DNA of 12,294 nucleotides from Thermoplasmata archaeon (GCA_030039525.1 JASHVI010000128.1:1-12294), one strand, 5' to 3'; positions 1-6,175 are shown, numbered from the stretch's first letter. The notes: generated by a model from the letters alone, not told the origin. Translations and numbers: made by a program.

Positions 1-1196
1 GGGGCGTGAGCTGCGGGATCAAGCGCTCGGGCCGCCCGGACCTCTCGATGGTCCTCTCGGACCGTCCGGCCCACGCCGCCGGGGTCTTCACGACGAACCG
101 GGTCCCCGCCGCGCCGGTCGTGCTCGGCCAACGACGGCTCGTCGCGGGCGCCACGGGCCTCCGGGGGATCCTCACGGTCTCGGGGGTCGCGAACGCGCTC
201 ACCGGGGCCGAGGGGATCGAGGACAACCTCGCCGTGCTGCGGGCCGCGGAGGGGCTCTTCGGCCTCCCGGCCGACTCGATCCTCCCCGCCTGCACCGGGG
301 TGATCGGGCCTCGGCTCCCGGTCGAGAAGGTCGTCGCCGCGCTGCCCGCCCTGAAGGAGTCGCTCGCCGGGGGGCCGGAGGGCGGCGAGCGGGCCGCCCA
401 CGCGATCCTCACCACCGACACCCGCTCGAAGGAGGCGGCGGTCCGGGTCCGCCTCCGCGACGGGACCTCCGTGCAGATCGGCGCGATGGCGAAGGGGAGC
501 GGGATGATCGCGCCCCGCCTCGGGCCGCCGCACGCGACCTCGCTCGCCTACGTGACCACCGACGCCGTCGTCTCGCCGGAGGGGCTCCAGAAGCTCCTCA
601 ACGAGGAGAGCGAGGGGACGTTCAACATGGTCTGCATCGACGGCGACACCTCCACGAACGACACGCTCTACCTCCTCGCGAACGGCGCCGCCGGCGGCGC
701 GCCGGCGGACGAGGACCCCGCGTTCCGGGGCGCGCTGCGCTCCGTCCTCGAGTCGCTCGCCCGCCAGGTCGCGCGCGACGGCGAGGGGGCGACCAAGCTG
801 CTCACCGTCACCGTCGCCGGGGCCCGGACGATGCCCGAGGCCCGGCTCGCGGCGCGGGCCGTGGTCGGCTCGACGCTCGTCAAGGCCGCGCTCTTCGGCG
901 CCGACCCGAACGTCGGCCGGATCGCGGCGGCCCTCGGGTACTCCGGCGCGCGGATCCACCCGGAGCGGCTCGACGTCGTCCTGGCCCGCCCCCGCCAGGA
1001 GGTCCCGCTGATCCTGCAGGGGCGGCCGGCGCCGGGGCTCGACAACGGCGGGGGGCGGAAGATCCGCGAGATCCTCCAACGGCTCGAGGAGGTCCCGATC
1101 GAGATCCGGCTCCACGAGGGGAAGGCGGCCGCGACCGCGTGGGGCTGCGACCTCTCCTACGCCTACGTGCAGATCAACGCGGCGTACCGGACATGA
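1..1196 (+). CDS. argJ: Glutamate N-acetyltransferase ArgJ (5' partial)
   Basis: ArgJ transfers the acetyl group from N-acetylornithine to glutamate, closing the acetyl cycle of arginine biosynthesis in the cytoplasm. The frame is open to the window edge, and the first visible residues (G-V-S-C-G-I-K) match the family's GVxxGIK segment, so roughly 10-20 N-terminal residues lie upstream and the GTG at 6 is probably not the start. Counting from that GTG as residue 1, I see the oxyanion-hole motif CTGVIG (96-101), TTDTRSKEAA (136-145), KGSGMIAP (163-170), the Ala177-Thr178 self-cleavage junction whose Thr becomes the nucleophile, DGDTSTNDT (212-220) and the C-terminal YVQINAAYRT. The family precursor is about 400 residues, which fits. 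Odd point: six residues separate IAP from the cleaved Ala-Thr, where familiar ArgJ proteins have two. The stop TGA overlaps the argB ATG. Whether it can also use acetyl-CoA cannot be told from the sequence. Confidence 0.95.
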   Translation, partial: GVSCGIKRSGRPDLSMVLSDRPAHAAGVFTTNRVPAAPVVLGQRRLVAGATGLRGILTVSGVANALTGAEGIEDNLAVLRAAEGLFGLPADSILPACTGVIGPRLPVEKVVAALPALKESLAGGPEGGERAAHAILTTDTRSKEAAVRVRLRDGTSVQIGAMAKGSGMIAPRLGPPHATSLAYVTTDAVVSPEGLQKLLNEESEGTFNMVCIDGDTSTNDTLYLLANGAAGGAPADEDPAFRGALRSVLESLARQVARDGEGATKLLTVTVAGARTMPEARLAARAVVGSTLVKAALFGADPNVGRIAAALGYSGARIHPERLDVVLARPRQEVPLILQGRPAPGLDNGGGRKIREILQRLEEVPIEIRLHEGKAAATAWGCDLSYAYVQINAAYRT

Positions 1197-2020
1197 TCGA
1201 GGCCCCCGTCCCCTGGGTGCTGAAGGTCGGCGGGCGCGAGCTCCTCCCGGGCGCGGGGCTCGGGCGCGTCGTGCGCGCGGTCTCCGTCGCCGTCCGGGCC
1301 GGTCGGCCGACGGTCCTCGTCCACGGCGGGGGCGAGGAGATCAGCGCGCGGGCGCGGGCCCTCGGGCTCCCGGTCCAGAGCGTCGACGGCCAGCGGGTCA
1401 CCGACTCCGCGATGCTCGAGGTCGTCACCGAGGTCCTCGCCGGCCGGGTGAACCTTCGGCTCGTCGACGCGCTGCAGCGGGGTGGCCTCCCCGCGGTCGG
1501 GATCTCCGGGGTCTCCGGACGCCTCCTCACGGTCCGGCCCGTGCCGGCCCTCGGGTACGTCGGGGAGCCCGCGGCGGTCCGCCCCCGCGTCCTCCGCACG
1601 CTCCTCGCGGCCGGCCAGACCCCGGTCGTCGCGCCCTTGGGGAGCGGCCCCAACGGGGTCGCCTACAACGTGAACGCCGACCGGGCGGCGGGGGCCCTCG
1701 CCGCGGCCCTCTCCGCCGAGCTCTCGCTCCTCACGGACGTCCCCGCCGTCCTCGACGGCCGCGGCCACCCGATCGCCCGGCTCCGGCGCTCCGAGATCGA
1801 GCGGCTCGTCGGCAGCGGGGCGGCCCACGGCGGGATGGTCGTCAAGCTCCGCGCCGCCGAGGCGAGCCTCTCCGGAGGGGCCCGCTCGGTCTGGATCGGC
1901 GACCTCGACGGGCTCGCGGCCCCCGGCGGGCCGAAGGCCCCGGGGACCTGGGTCGTCGGCCGCCGCCGGGCGACCGAGGCCCGCACCCCCACCCCCCGGC
2001 TCGGGGCCGCACGCCCGTGA
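1193..2020 (+). CDS. argB: Acetylglutamate kinase ArgB
   Basis: ArgB is an amino-acid-kinase-fold enzyme that phosphorylates N-acetylglutamate with ATP to N-acetylglutamyl-5-phosphate. I chose ATG 1193 (275 aa) because it overlaps the argJ stop as ATGA and places the first strand WVLKVGG, with the phosphate-binding Lys11, at the normal distance from the N-terminus. Other landmarks are VHGGG (43-47), RVTD (68-71), GISG (103-106), the PVVAP strand (144-148), YNVNAD (158-163), LLTDVPAVLD (179-188) and GGMVVKL with Lys218. Length is normal for the family apart from a basic, Pro/Thr-rich tail of about 20 residues after GTWVV. The archaeal LysZ/ArgB relatives that use LysW-carried substrates are the main alternative. 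RVTD, the neighbouring argJ and the lack of a lysW-like gene in view favour the acetylated substrate. Translation is probably coupled to argJ. Confidence 0.93.
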   Translation: MIEAPVPWVLKVGGRELLPGAGLGRVVRAVSVAVRAGRPTVLVHGGGEEISARARALGLPVQSVDGQRVTDSAMLEVVTEVLAGRVNLRLVDALQRGGLPAVGISGVSGRLLTVRPVPALGYVGEPAAVRPRVLRTLLAAGQTPVVAPLGSGPNGVAYNVNADRAAGALAAALSAELSLLTDVPAVLDGRGHPIARLRRSEIERLVGSGAAHGGMVVKLRAAEASLSGGARSVWIGDLDGLAAPGGPKAPGTWVVGRRRATEARTPTPRLGAARP

Positions 2021-3279
2021 CCTCCCCGGCCCCCCGCCACGTCGTCCTCGCCTACTCCGGCGGGCTCGACACCTCCGTCGCGATCCGGTGGATCCACGAG
2101 AAGTACGGCAGCGAGGTGACCGCGCTCTCGGTCGACGTCGGCCAGGAGGGGGAGCTCACCGGCGCCCTCGATCGGGCGCGGCGGAACGGGGCCCGGGAGG
2201 CCCGCCTCGTCGACGCGAAGGAGACCTTCGTCACGGAGTTCCTCTGGCCGGCGCTCGCGGCGAACGCGCTGTACCAGGGGGTCTACCCGCTCTCCACGGC
2301 GCTCGCGCGTCCCCTGATCGCCCGGACCCTCGCGGAGACCGCGATCGCGCTCGGCGCGGACGCCGTCGCCCACGGCTGCACGGGGAAGGGGAACGACCAG
2401 GTCCGGTTCGACGTCGCCCTCCAGACGCTCGCGCCCCAGCTCACGATCCTCGCCCCGGTCCGGGAGTGGAACATGAACCGCGAGGACGAGATCCGCTACG
2501 CGAAGGACCACGGGGTGGAGATCCGGGCGACGACGGAGTCGCCGTACTCCGTCGACGAGAACCTCTGGGGGCGGTCGATCGAGGGGGGCCGATTGGAGGA
2601 CCCCGACGCCCCGCCGCCGGAGGAGATCTTCGACTGGACCGGGCACCCGAGCGACTGGCCCAAGTCCCCGGAGGAGCTCGAGGTCGAGTTCGAGGAGGGG
2701 ATCCCGGTCGCCGTCGGCGGGAAGCGCCTCGGACCGGTCGACCTTGTCCGCGAGATGAACCGGCGGGCCGGCCGCCACGGGGTCGGCCGGATCGACCACG
2801 TCGAGGACCGCGTCGTCGGGATCAAGTCCCGGGAGAACTACGAGTGCCCGGGCGCGGTGGCCCTCCTCGAGGCCCACCGGGCCCTCGAGACGCTCGTCCT
2901 CCCGCGGGAGCTCCAGCAGTTCAAGGCCGGCGTCGACCGGCGGTTCGCCGACCTCGTCTACGAGGGCGGCTGGTTCGGGCCGCTCCGCGCGGCGCTCTCG
3001 GCGTTCGTCGACGCGACGCAGTCCGTGGTCACCGGCGTCGTGACGCTCCGGCTCTTCCAGGGCAGCGTGCGGGCGGTCGGGCGGCGCTCGGAGTTCTCGC
3101 TGCTCTCGCCGGAGCTGGCGACCTACGGGACCGCCGACCGGTTCCCCCACGAGTACGCGGTCGGCTTCATCCACCTCTACGGCCTCCCCAACCGCCTCGC
3201 CCATGCGAAGGGTGCGAAATCGAAAGCGGAGCGTGGCCGGCGCGGGAGCGCTGCGCGCGAGGTTCCGGGCGCCGCTTGA
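2017..3279 (+). CDS. argG: Argininosuccinate synthase ArgG
   Basis: ArgG joins citrulline and aspartate with ATP to form argininosuccinate, AMP and PPi. The start is GTG 2017, overlapping the argB stop as GTGA, and gives 420 aa. The N-type ATP pyrophosphatase loop AYSGGLDTSV is at 12-21, HGCTGKGNDQVRFD at 119-132 binds aspartate and citrulline, and YSVDENLWGRSIEGG at 177-191 is diagnostic of the family. The catalytic part ends near VGFIHLYGLPNRL around residue 393. The last 25 or so residues are a basic, low-complexity tail unlike the family and are encoded mostly in the stretch that overlaps argH. The tail may be dispensable, its shape set by the overlapping frame. No promoter is needed here because the gene sits inside the operon. 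Confidence 0.96.
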   Translation: MTSPAPRHVVLAYSGGLDTSVAIRWIHEKYGSEVTALSVDVGQEGELTGALDRARRNGAREARLVDAKETFVTEFLWPALAANALYQGVYPLSTALARPLIARTLAETAIALGADAVAHGCTGKGNDQVRFDVALQTLAPQLTILAPVREWNMNREDEIRYAKDHGVEIRATTESPYSVDENLWGRSIEGGRLEDPDAPPPEEIFDWTGHPSDWPKSPEELEVEFEEGIPVAVGGKRLGPVDLVREMNRRAGRHGVGRIDHVEDRVVGIKSRENYECPGAVALLEAHRALETLVLPRELQQFKAGVDRRFADLVYEGGWFGPLRAALSAFVDATQSVVTGVVTLRLFQGSVRAVGRRSEFSLLSPELATYGTADRFPHEYAVGFIHLYGLPNRLAHAKGAKSKAERGRRGSAAREVPGAA

Positions 3280-4708
3280 TCCGGGGGCCCTCGCGCTCTC
3301 GGCCTCCACGGAGGAGGACCTCCTCCTCCTGCCGTACGACCTCTGGGGGTCGGTCGCGCACGCCCGGATGCTCGGCGCCACGGGGATCCTGCCCGGCGCG
3401 ACCGCCCGCCGGATCGAGGCGGGCCTGAAGGCGATCGGGGCCGACGCGGCCCGGGGCCGCTTCCCGCTCGACCCCGCGCTCGAGGACGTCCACCTGAACG
3501 TCGAGACGGCGCTCACCGAACGGATCGGCCCCGACGGCGGGCGGCTCCACACCGCCCGGAGCCGGAACGACCAGGTCGCGCTCGACCTCGCGCTCTACCT
3601 CCGCGACGCCCTCCGGGGGCTCGAGGGGGAGGCGACGGCGACGTCCCGGAGCCTGCTGGTCGCGGCCCGGGCCCCCTCCGCGGGCTCGGTGGTGGCCGGC
3701 TGGACCCACCTGCAGCCCGCGCAGGCGCTGTACTGGCGCCAGATCCTCGCGACGCACGCGCTGCGCTTCCTCCGCGACGCGGAGCGGTTCCGCGGGATCC
3801 GACGGCGGCTCACGGAGTCCCCCCTGGGCTCCGGCGCGATCGCCGGGAGCTCGCTCCCGATCGACCGGCACCTCTCCGCGCGCCTGCTCGGCTTCCGTCG
3901 GCCCACCGCCTCCTCCCTGGACGGCGTCTCCGACCGGGACGCCCTCGCGGAGACGGTCTTCGCGGCCTCGATGACCGACCTCCACGCGGGGGCGCTCGCC
4001 GAGGAGCTGGTCCTCGGTTCGATGGCCGGGGTCGACCGGGTCCGGCTCCACGACGCCTTCGTGACCACGAGCTCGCTGATGCCCCACAAGCGCAACCCCG
4101 ACCTGGCCGAGCTCGTCCGGGCCGAGTCGGGGCAGTCCCTCGGACGGCTCGCCGGCCTCCTCGGGGTCCTGAAGGGGCTCCCGATCGGCTACCAGCGGGA
4201 CCTGCAGGCGACCAAGCCGATCCTCTTCCTCGCCGTGGCCCGGACGACGGCGATCCTGCGGGTCCTCGCCCGGATGGCGGAGACCGCGGAGTACCGGCCC
4301 GACCCGCCGAGGCCGGAGCGCTCGACCGCGTCGGTCGAGCTCGCCGATGCCCTCGTCGCGGCCGGGCGGCCGTTCCGGGAGGCGCACGAGCGCGTCGCGC
4401 GGTTCGTCGCCGAGGCCGAGGCGCGGGGCCGGGGCCTCGCCTCCCGCGACCCGGCCGAATTGGAGGCCGCCTTCCCCGAGCTGCGCGGCTCGGGCTTCGC
4501 CCTGCCGAGCGCCTCCGAGGAGCCCGACCGGCGCGGCTCCTTCGGCGGCAGCGGCCGGGGCGAGGTCGAGCGTCTCCTCCGGGAGGTCGCGAGGCGGGTC
4601 GCCGCCTCGGAACGCGGCCTCAGTGCGGAGGCCCGACGGGTCCGGAGGCTCCGCGCCCGGATGGGGGTCCCCGAGGGCTGGGGGTTCGTGCCCCGAGCGT
4701 CGCCCTAG
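3203..4708 (+). CDS. argH: Argininosuccinate lyase ArgH
   Basis: ArgH splits argininosuccinate into arginine and fumarate as a homotetramer of the fumarase/aspartase fold. Motifs from ATG 3203 are the family opening RFRAPLDPGALALSAS (20-35), YDLWGSVAHARML (45-57), HTARSRNDQVALDLALYLRD (116-135), GWTHLQPAQ with the catalytic His169 (166-174), SPLGSGAIAGSSLPIDR (206-222), SLDGVSDRD, and the signature TTSSLMPHKRNPD (288-300) with the catalytic serine. At 501 aa it is longer than the usual 450-470, from an added N-terminus and a basic C-terminal segment. The start is uncertain: ATG 3203 overlaps argG by 77 nt, while in-frame GTGs at 3212 and 3233 would keep all family residues. None has a well-spaced Shine-Dalgarno. 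Its TAG stop interlocks with that of the convergent zinc-finger gene. Confidence 0.94.
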   Translation: MRRVRNRKRSVAGAGALRARFRAPLDPGALALSASTEEDLLLLPYDLWGSVAHARMLGATGILPGATARRIEAGLKAIGADAARGRFPLDPALEDVHLNVETALTERIGPDGGRLHTARSRNDQVALDLALYLRDALRGLEGEATATSRSLLVAARAPSAGSVVAGWTHLQPAQALYWRQILATHALRFLRDAERFRGIRRRLTESPLGSGAIAGSSLPIDRHLSARLLGFRRPTASSLDGVSDRDALAETVFAASMTDLHAGALAEELVLGSMAGVDRVRLHDAFVTTSSLMPHKRNPDLAELVRAESGQSLGRLAGLLGVLKGLPIGYQRDLQATKPILFLAVARTTAILRVLARMAETAEYRPDPPRPERSTASVELADALVAAGRPFREAHERVARFVAEAEARGRGLASRDPAELEAAFPELRGSGFALPSASEEPDRRGSFGGSGRGEVERLLREVARRVAASERGLSAEARRVRRLRARMGVPEGWGFVPRASP

Positions 4709-5103
4709 CTCGTCGTCGCGAGCGGCTCTTCCCTCGGCGGGGCGCGCGCGTCCGAGGCGCTCTCGGAGATCGGGAGCTGACTCAGCTGGACGGCGCCCTG
4801 CAGGAGGACGGAGCGCTCCCGGACGGAGAGGCCGGGGTGCTGGCCGTACAGGTGGATCTCGAGGCTCGCCCGCGTCGCGTACTCGCGCGAGCAGACCGGG
4901 CAGAGGAAGCTCTGGGACTCGCAGGTGAAGCGGCCGCAGGCGCAGCCGAGGACGTGGCAGGGCATCGGGGTCGACCGGTCCCTCGGCCGGCTGAAGTGCC
5001 GCCGGAGACGGCCGTCCGAGGGGGAGAGGATGTAGTGGCTCGCCCTCAGGTGGCTGCAGCTCTCGCAGGGCAGGAGGCGCAGATGGCGTCGCTGGGTCAC
5101 CAT
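4705..5103 (-). CDS. Small C2H2-type zinc-finger protein
   Basis: This is a 132-residue protein of unknown function with a recognisable zinc finger: C68-x2-C71-x12-H84-x4-H89 in FLCPVCSREYATRASLEIH, followed by LYGQHPG. A second cysteine set, CESC (13-16) plus C49, C54, C56 and C61 in PCHVLGCACGRFTCE, suggests another zinc site or a zinc ribbon. The N-terminal half is Arg-rich and the last 30 residues look disordered. No signal peptide or membrane segment is seen. Archaeal proteins of this size with such fingers are often nucleic-acid or protein binding, but the target cannot be inferred. The ATG at 5103 (complement) is the only good start. The gene is divergent from the ACT-domain gene and tail-to-tail with argH, sharing a CTAG that holds both stops. 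Regulation of the flanking genes is possible but unproven. Confidence 0.8.
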   Translation of the reverse strand: MVTQRRHLRLLPCESCSHLRASHYILSPSDGRLRRHFSRPRDRSTPMPCHVLGCACGRFTCESQSFLCPVCSREYATRASLEIHLYGQHPGLSVRERSVLLQGAVQLSQLPISESASDARAPPREEPLATTS

Positions 5104-5127
5104 CGTCTCGTCTGCCTGCCGGGCGAT

Positions 5128-5166
5128 GCGTCACCGGTCGGCCGACCCCCCGGGGGTCGGTGACGC
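5128..5166. repeat. Nested inverted-repeat cluster, candidate operator
   Basis: Three symmetric arrangements overlap here. An outer pair has arms GCGTCACCG (5128-5136) and CGGTGACGC (5158-5166). A palindrome GGTCGGCCGACC lies at 5136-5147. A 19-nt repeat with 9-bp arms CCGACCCCC and GGGGGTCGG (5142-5150, 5152-5160) is centred on 5151. GGTCGG/CCGACC is therefore present three times. The cluster lies 25-63 nt upstream of the zinc-finger start, so it could be an operator or a leader-RNA structure. High GC raises the chance background, but the nesting is unusual. Confidence 0.55.
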
Positions 5167-5202
5167 GTGCGACGCAACCTCACGCCTCCTCAATCCGGAC
5201 TC

Positions 5203-5209
5203 CATATAT
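5203..5209. promoter_or_regulatory. TATA-like element, possibly bidirectional
   Basis: CATATAT in an otherwise GC-rich stretch is the only TATA-like sequence between the divergent genes. Read on +, initiation would fall near 5230 and leave a leader of about 135 nt before the ACT gene. Read on -, initiation would fall near 5180 with a leader of about 75 nt before the zinc-finger gene. ATATAT is symmetric, and no convincing BRE fixes the direction. Confidence 0.5.
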
Positions 5210-5265
5210 CCTGCGTGTCACCCGGGCGACAGCCTCCGGAGCCAGTTCATCGCATTCCCCTGCCG

Positions 5266-5285
5266 CGGGAGCGAATTCGCTCCCG
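5266..5285. repeat. Perfect 20-bp palindrome in ACT-gene leader
   Basis: CGGGAGCG-AATT-CGCTCCCG is perfectly self-complementary and is centred between 5275 and 5276. In RNA it would form an 8-bp stem with an AAUU loop, extended by a G-U and a C-G pair (5265/5286, 5264/5287). It lies about 60 nt past the TATA-like element and 81 nt before the ACT start. It is a candidate dimeric-regulator operator or a leader hairpin. Confidence 0.6.
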
Positions 5286-5357
5286 TGCCGGGGCTCCGTC
5301 CGAGGAGCAACGGCTTTGGGCCCGGACGCTGGTGGCCGCCGACCGCGTCCACAGCGC

Positions 5358-5361
5358 GGAG
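5358..5361 (+). promoter_or_regulatory. Ribosome binding site of the ACT-domain gene
   Basis: GGAG lies 5 nt before GTG 5367. It decides the start in favour of this GTG over the upstream in-frame GTG at 5160, whose extra 69 codons would read through the TATA-like element and the palindrome. Confidence 0.6.
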
Positions 5362-5366
5362 CCAGC

Positions 5367-6059
5367 GTGACCAATCCCCAGGCGCCGGGACCGACGGCCG
5401 CCGAGATCACCCGGCGGTACATCGAGGACCACCCGTCGGTCCGCGACTGCCTCGGCTACAACATCGTCAACTTCACCTCCCTCGCGCGGAAGATCCGCAG
5501 CGAGACCGGGCTCGCGAACCAGGAGGCGGTCGAGGTCGCCTGCCGGCGCTACCAGCGCCAGATGCGGGCCGCCCCGGCCCTCGAGGCCCGGGTCCTCGAG
5601 GTCGTGAAGGCGAGCCGGCTCGAGGTCCGCACGCGCGTCGCGATCGTCACCGCGCGCAACGACTGGGACATGCTCGGGAACGTCCTCGAGACCGGGCGGA
5701 CGCTCCTGAAGGACCGCCGCCACCTGCTCCAGCTGCTGCAGGGACCCGGCGCGCTCACGATCCTCTGCGAGGAGGACCTCTTGGAGGCCGTGCTCGGCGC
5801 CGTGGGACGCCGCGGGACGATCCGGGTGAACCGGCACCTCTCGGCGCTCACCGTCCGGAGCCCCGAGGTCATCGTCGAGACCCCGGGCGTGCTCGCCTTC
5901 CTGTCGAGCGCGCTCTTCCGGGCCGGGATCAACAGCCTCGAGCTCATGAGCGTCTACACCGACTCGACGTTCGTGGTCGGGGAGCAGGACGTGCTCCACG
6001 CCTTCGAGGTCCTCTCCGGGATCGTCCACCCCGCGAGCCCGACCGAGCCCTCGGACTAG
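5367..6059 (+). CDS. ACT-domain protein with HTH-like N-terminus, putative regulator
   Basis: This 230-residue cytoplasmic protein probably senses a small molecule, most likely an amino acid, but the ligand is unknown. Residues 12-65 (ITRRYIEDHPSVRDCLGYN, then VNFTSLARKIRSETGL) form a helical, winged-helix-like segment of the kind found in archaeal ACT-domain proteins. Residues 88-150 show a beta-alpha-beta pattern (VAIVTARNDWDMLGNVLE, then ALTILCEEDLLEAVLGAV) that could be a degenerate ACT domain. Residues 158-220 form the clearer ACT domain, with ETPGVLAFLSSALFRAGINS followed by LELMSVYTDSTFVV. GTG 5367 is supported by a GGAG 5 nt upstream. No membrane segment is present. ACT domains usually bind amino acids at dimer interfaces, and the neighbouring arginine operon makes an amino-acid regulator attractive, though it is transcribed separately. 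The leader palindrome could be its own operator (inference). DNA binding is not demonstrated by any motif I can name with certainty. Confidence 0.78.
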   Translation: MTNPQAPGPTAAEITRRYIEDHPSVRDCLGYNIVNFTSLARKIRSETGLANQEAVEVACRRYQRQMRAAPALEARVLEVVKASRLEVRTRVAIVTARNDWDMLGNVLETGRTLLKDRRHLLQLLQGPGALTILCEEDLLEAVLGAVGRRGTIRVNRHLSALTVRSPEVIVETPGVLAFLSSALFRAGINSLELMSVYTDSTFVVGEQDVLHAFEVLSGIVHPASPTEPSD

Positions 6060-6065
6060 CCCCGT

Positions 6066-6091
6066 CCCCGCCGGAGAACGCGGCTCCGGGG
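6066..6091 (+). terminator. Hairpin after the ACT gene
   Basis: CCGGAG (6071-6076) pairs with CTCCGG (6084-6089) around a 7-nt loop, with two more C-G pairs across a bulged G. It starts a few nt past the TAG stop. No T-run follows, and archaeal termination mainly uses T-rich tracts, so a terminator role is weakly supported; it may only stabilise the transcript end. Confidence 0.3.
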
Positions 6092-6118
6092 CGACGCCCT
6101 CCTCGCCCGGTTGCGAGG

Positions 6119-6126
6119 TATATATA
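6119..6126 (+). promoter_or_regulatory. TATA box for the solute-binding protein gene
   Basis: TATATATA stands out sharply in GC-rich surroundings and lies 55 nt before ATG 6181. Archaeal spacing of about 25 nt predicts initiation near 6148, giving a leader of about 33 nt. No strong BRE is visible just upstream. Confidence 0.75.
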
Positions 6127-6147
6127 GCGCGAAGGTTAGGCAGCCGA

Positions 6148-6167
6148 CGGACGGCGTCCGCCGTCCG
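6148..6167 (+). repeat. 5'-UTR hairpin before the solute-binding protein
   Basis: CGGACGGC (6148-6155) and GCCGTCCG (6160-6167) form a perfect 8-bp stem with a GTCC loop, beginning at the predicted transcription start. It could stabilise the 5' end of an abundant mRNA or act as an operator just downstream of the TATA box. Confidence 0.5.
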
Positions 6168-6171
6168 GTCC

Positions 6172-6175
6172 GGAG
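6172..6175 (+). promoter_or_regulatory. Ribosome binding site of the solute-binding protein gene
   Basis: GGAG lies 5 nt before ATG 6181, just past the leader hairpin. It supports this ATG as the start. Confidence 0.6.

Larger units (their letters stand above)
5104..5366. promoter_or_regulatory. Divergent control region between zinc-finger and ACT genes
   Basis: The 263 nt between the two divergent starts contain no convincing coding sequence. They hold one AT-rich element (5203-5209), an intricate inverted-repeat cluster on the zinc-finger side (5128-5166), a perfect 20-bp palindrome on the ACT side (5266-5285) and a Shine-Dalgarno for the ACT gene (5358-5361). Open frames running through it are low-complexity and arise from the high GC content. 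Confidence 0.6.

Noticed and set aside
6..8. GTG at 6 as the argJ start
   Set aside because: It lies within the conserved GVxxGIK segment, and the frame is open upstream to the window edge.
1193..2020. LysZ-type kinase of the LysW pathway instead of ArgB
   Set aside because: The RVTD motif, linkage to argJ and absence of a lysW-like gene favour acetylglutamate kinase, though only enzymology would settle it.
1663..3552. Open frame of 629 codons on the - strand across argB-argH
   Set aside because: It is antisense to well-recognised arg enzymes. Its Arg/Pro/Gly/Glu-rich low-complexity sequence is typical of GC-rich shadow frames.
3167..5134. Open frame of 655 codons on the - strand across argH and the zinc-finger gene
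   Set aside because: It contradicts two better-supported genes and has shadow-frame composition with no recognisable domain.
5210..5345. Possible tRNA or small RNA because of GTTC-like and stem sequences
   Set aside because: No cloverleaf with D-, anticodon and T-arms could be assembled; the main stem is the simple palindrome at 5266-5285.
5160..5366. Upstream extension of the ACT-domain gene from GTG 5160
   Set aside because: It would read through the TATA-like element and the palindrome, has low-complexity sequence, and a good Shine-Dalgarno marks GTG 5367.
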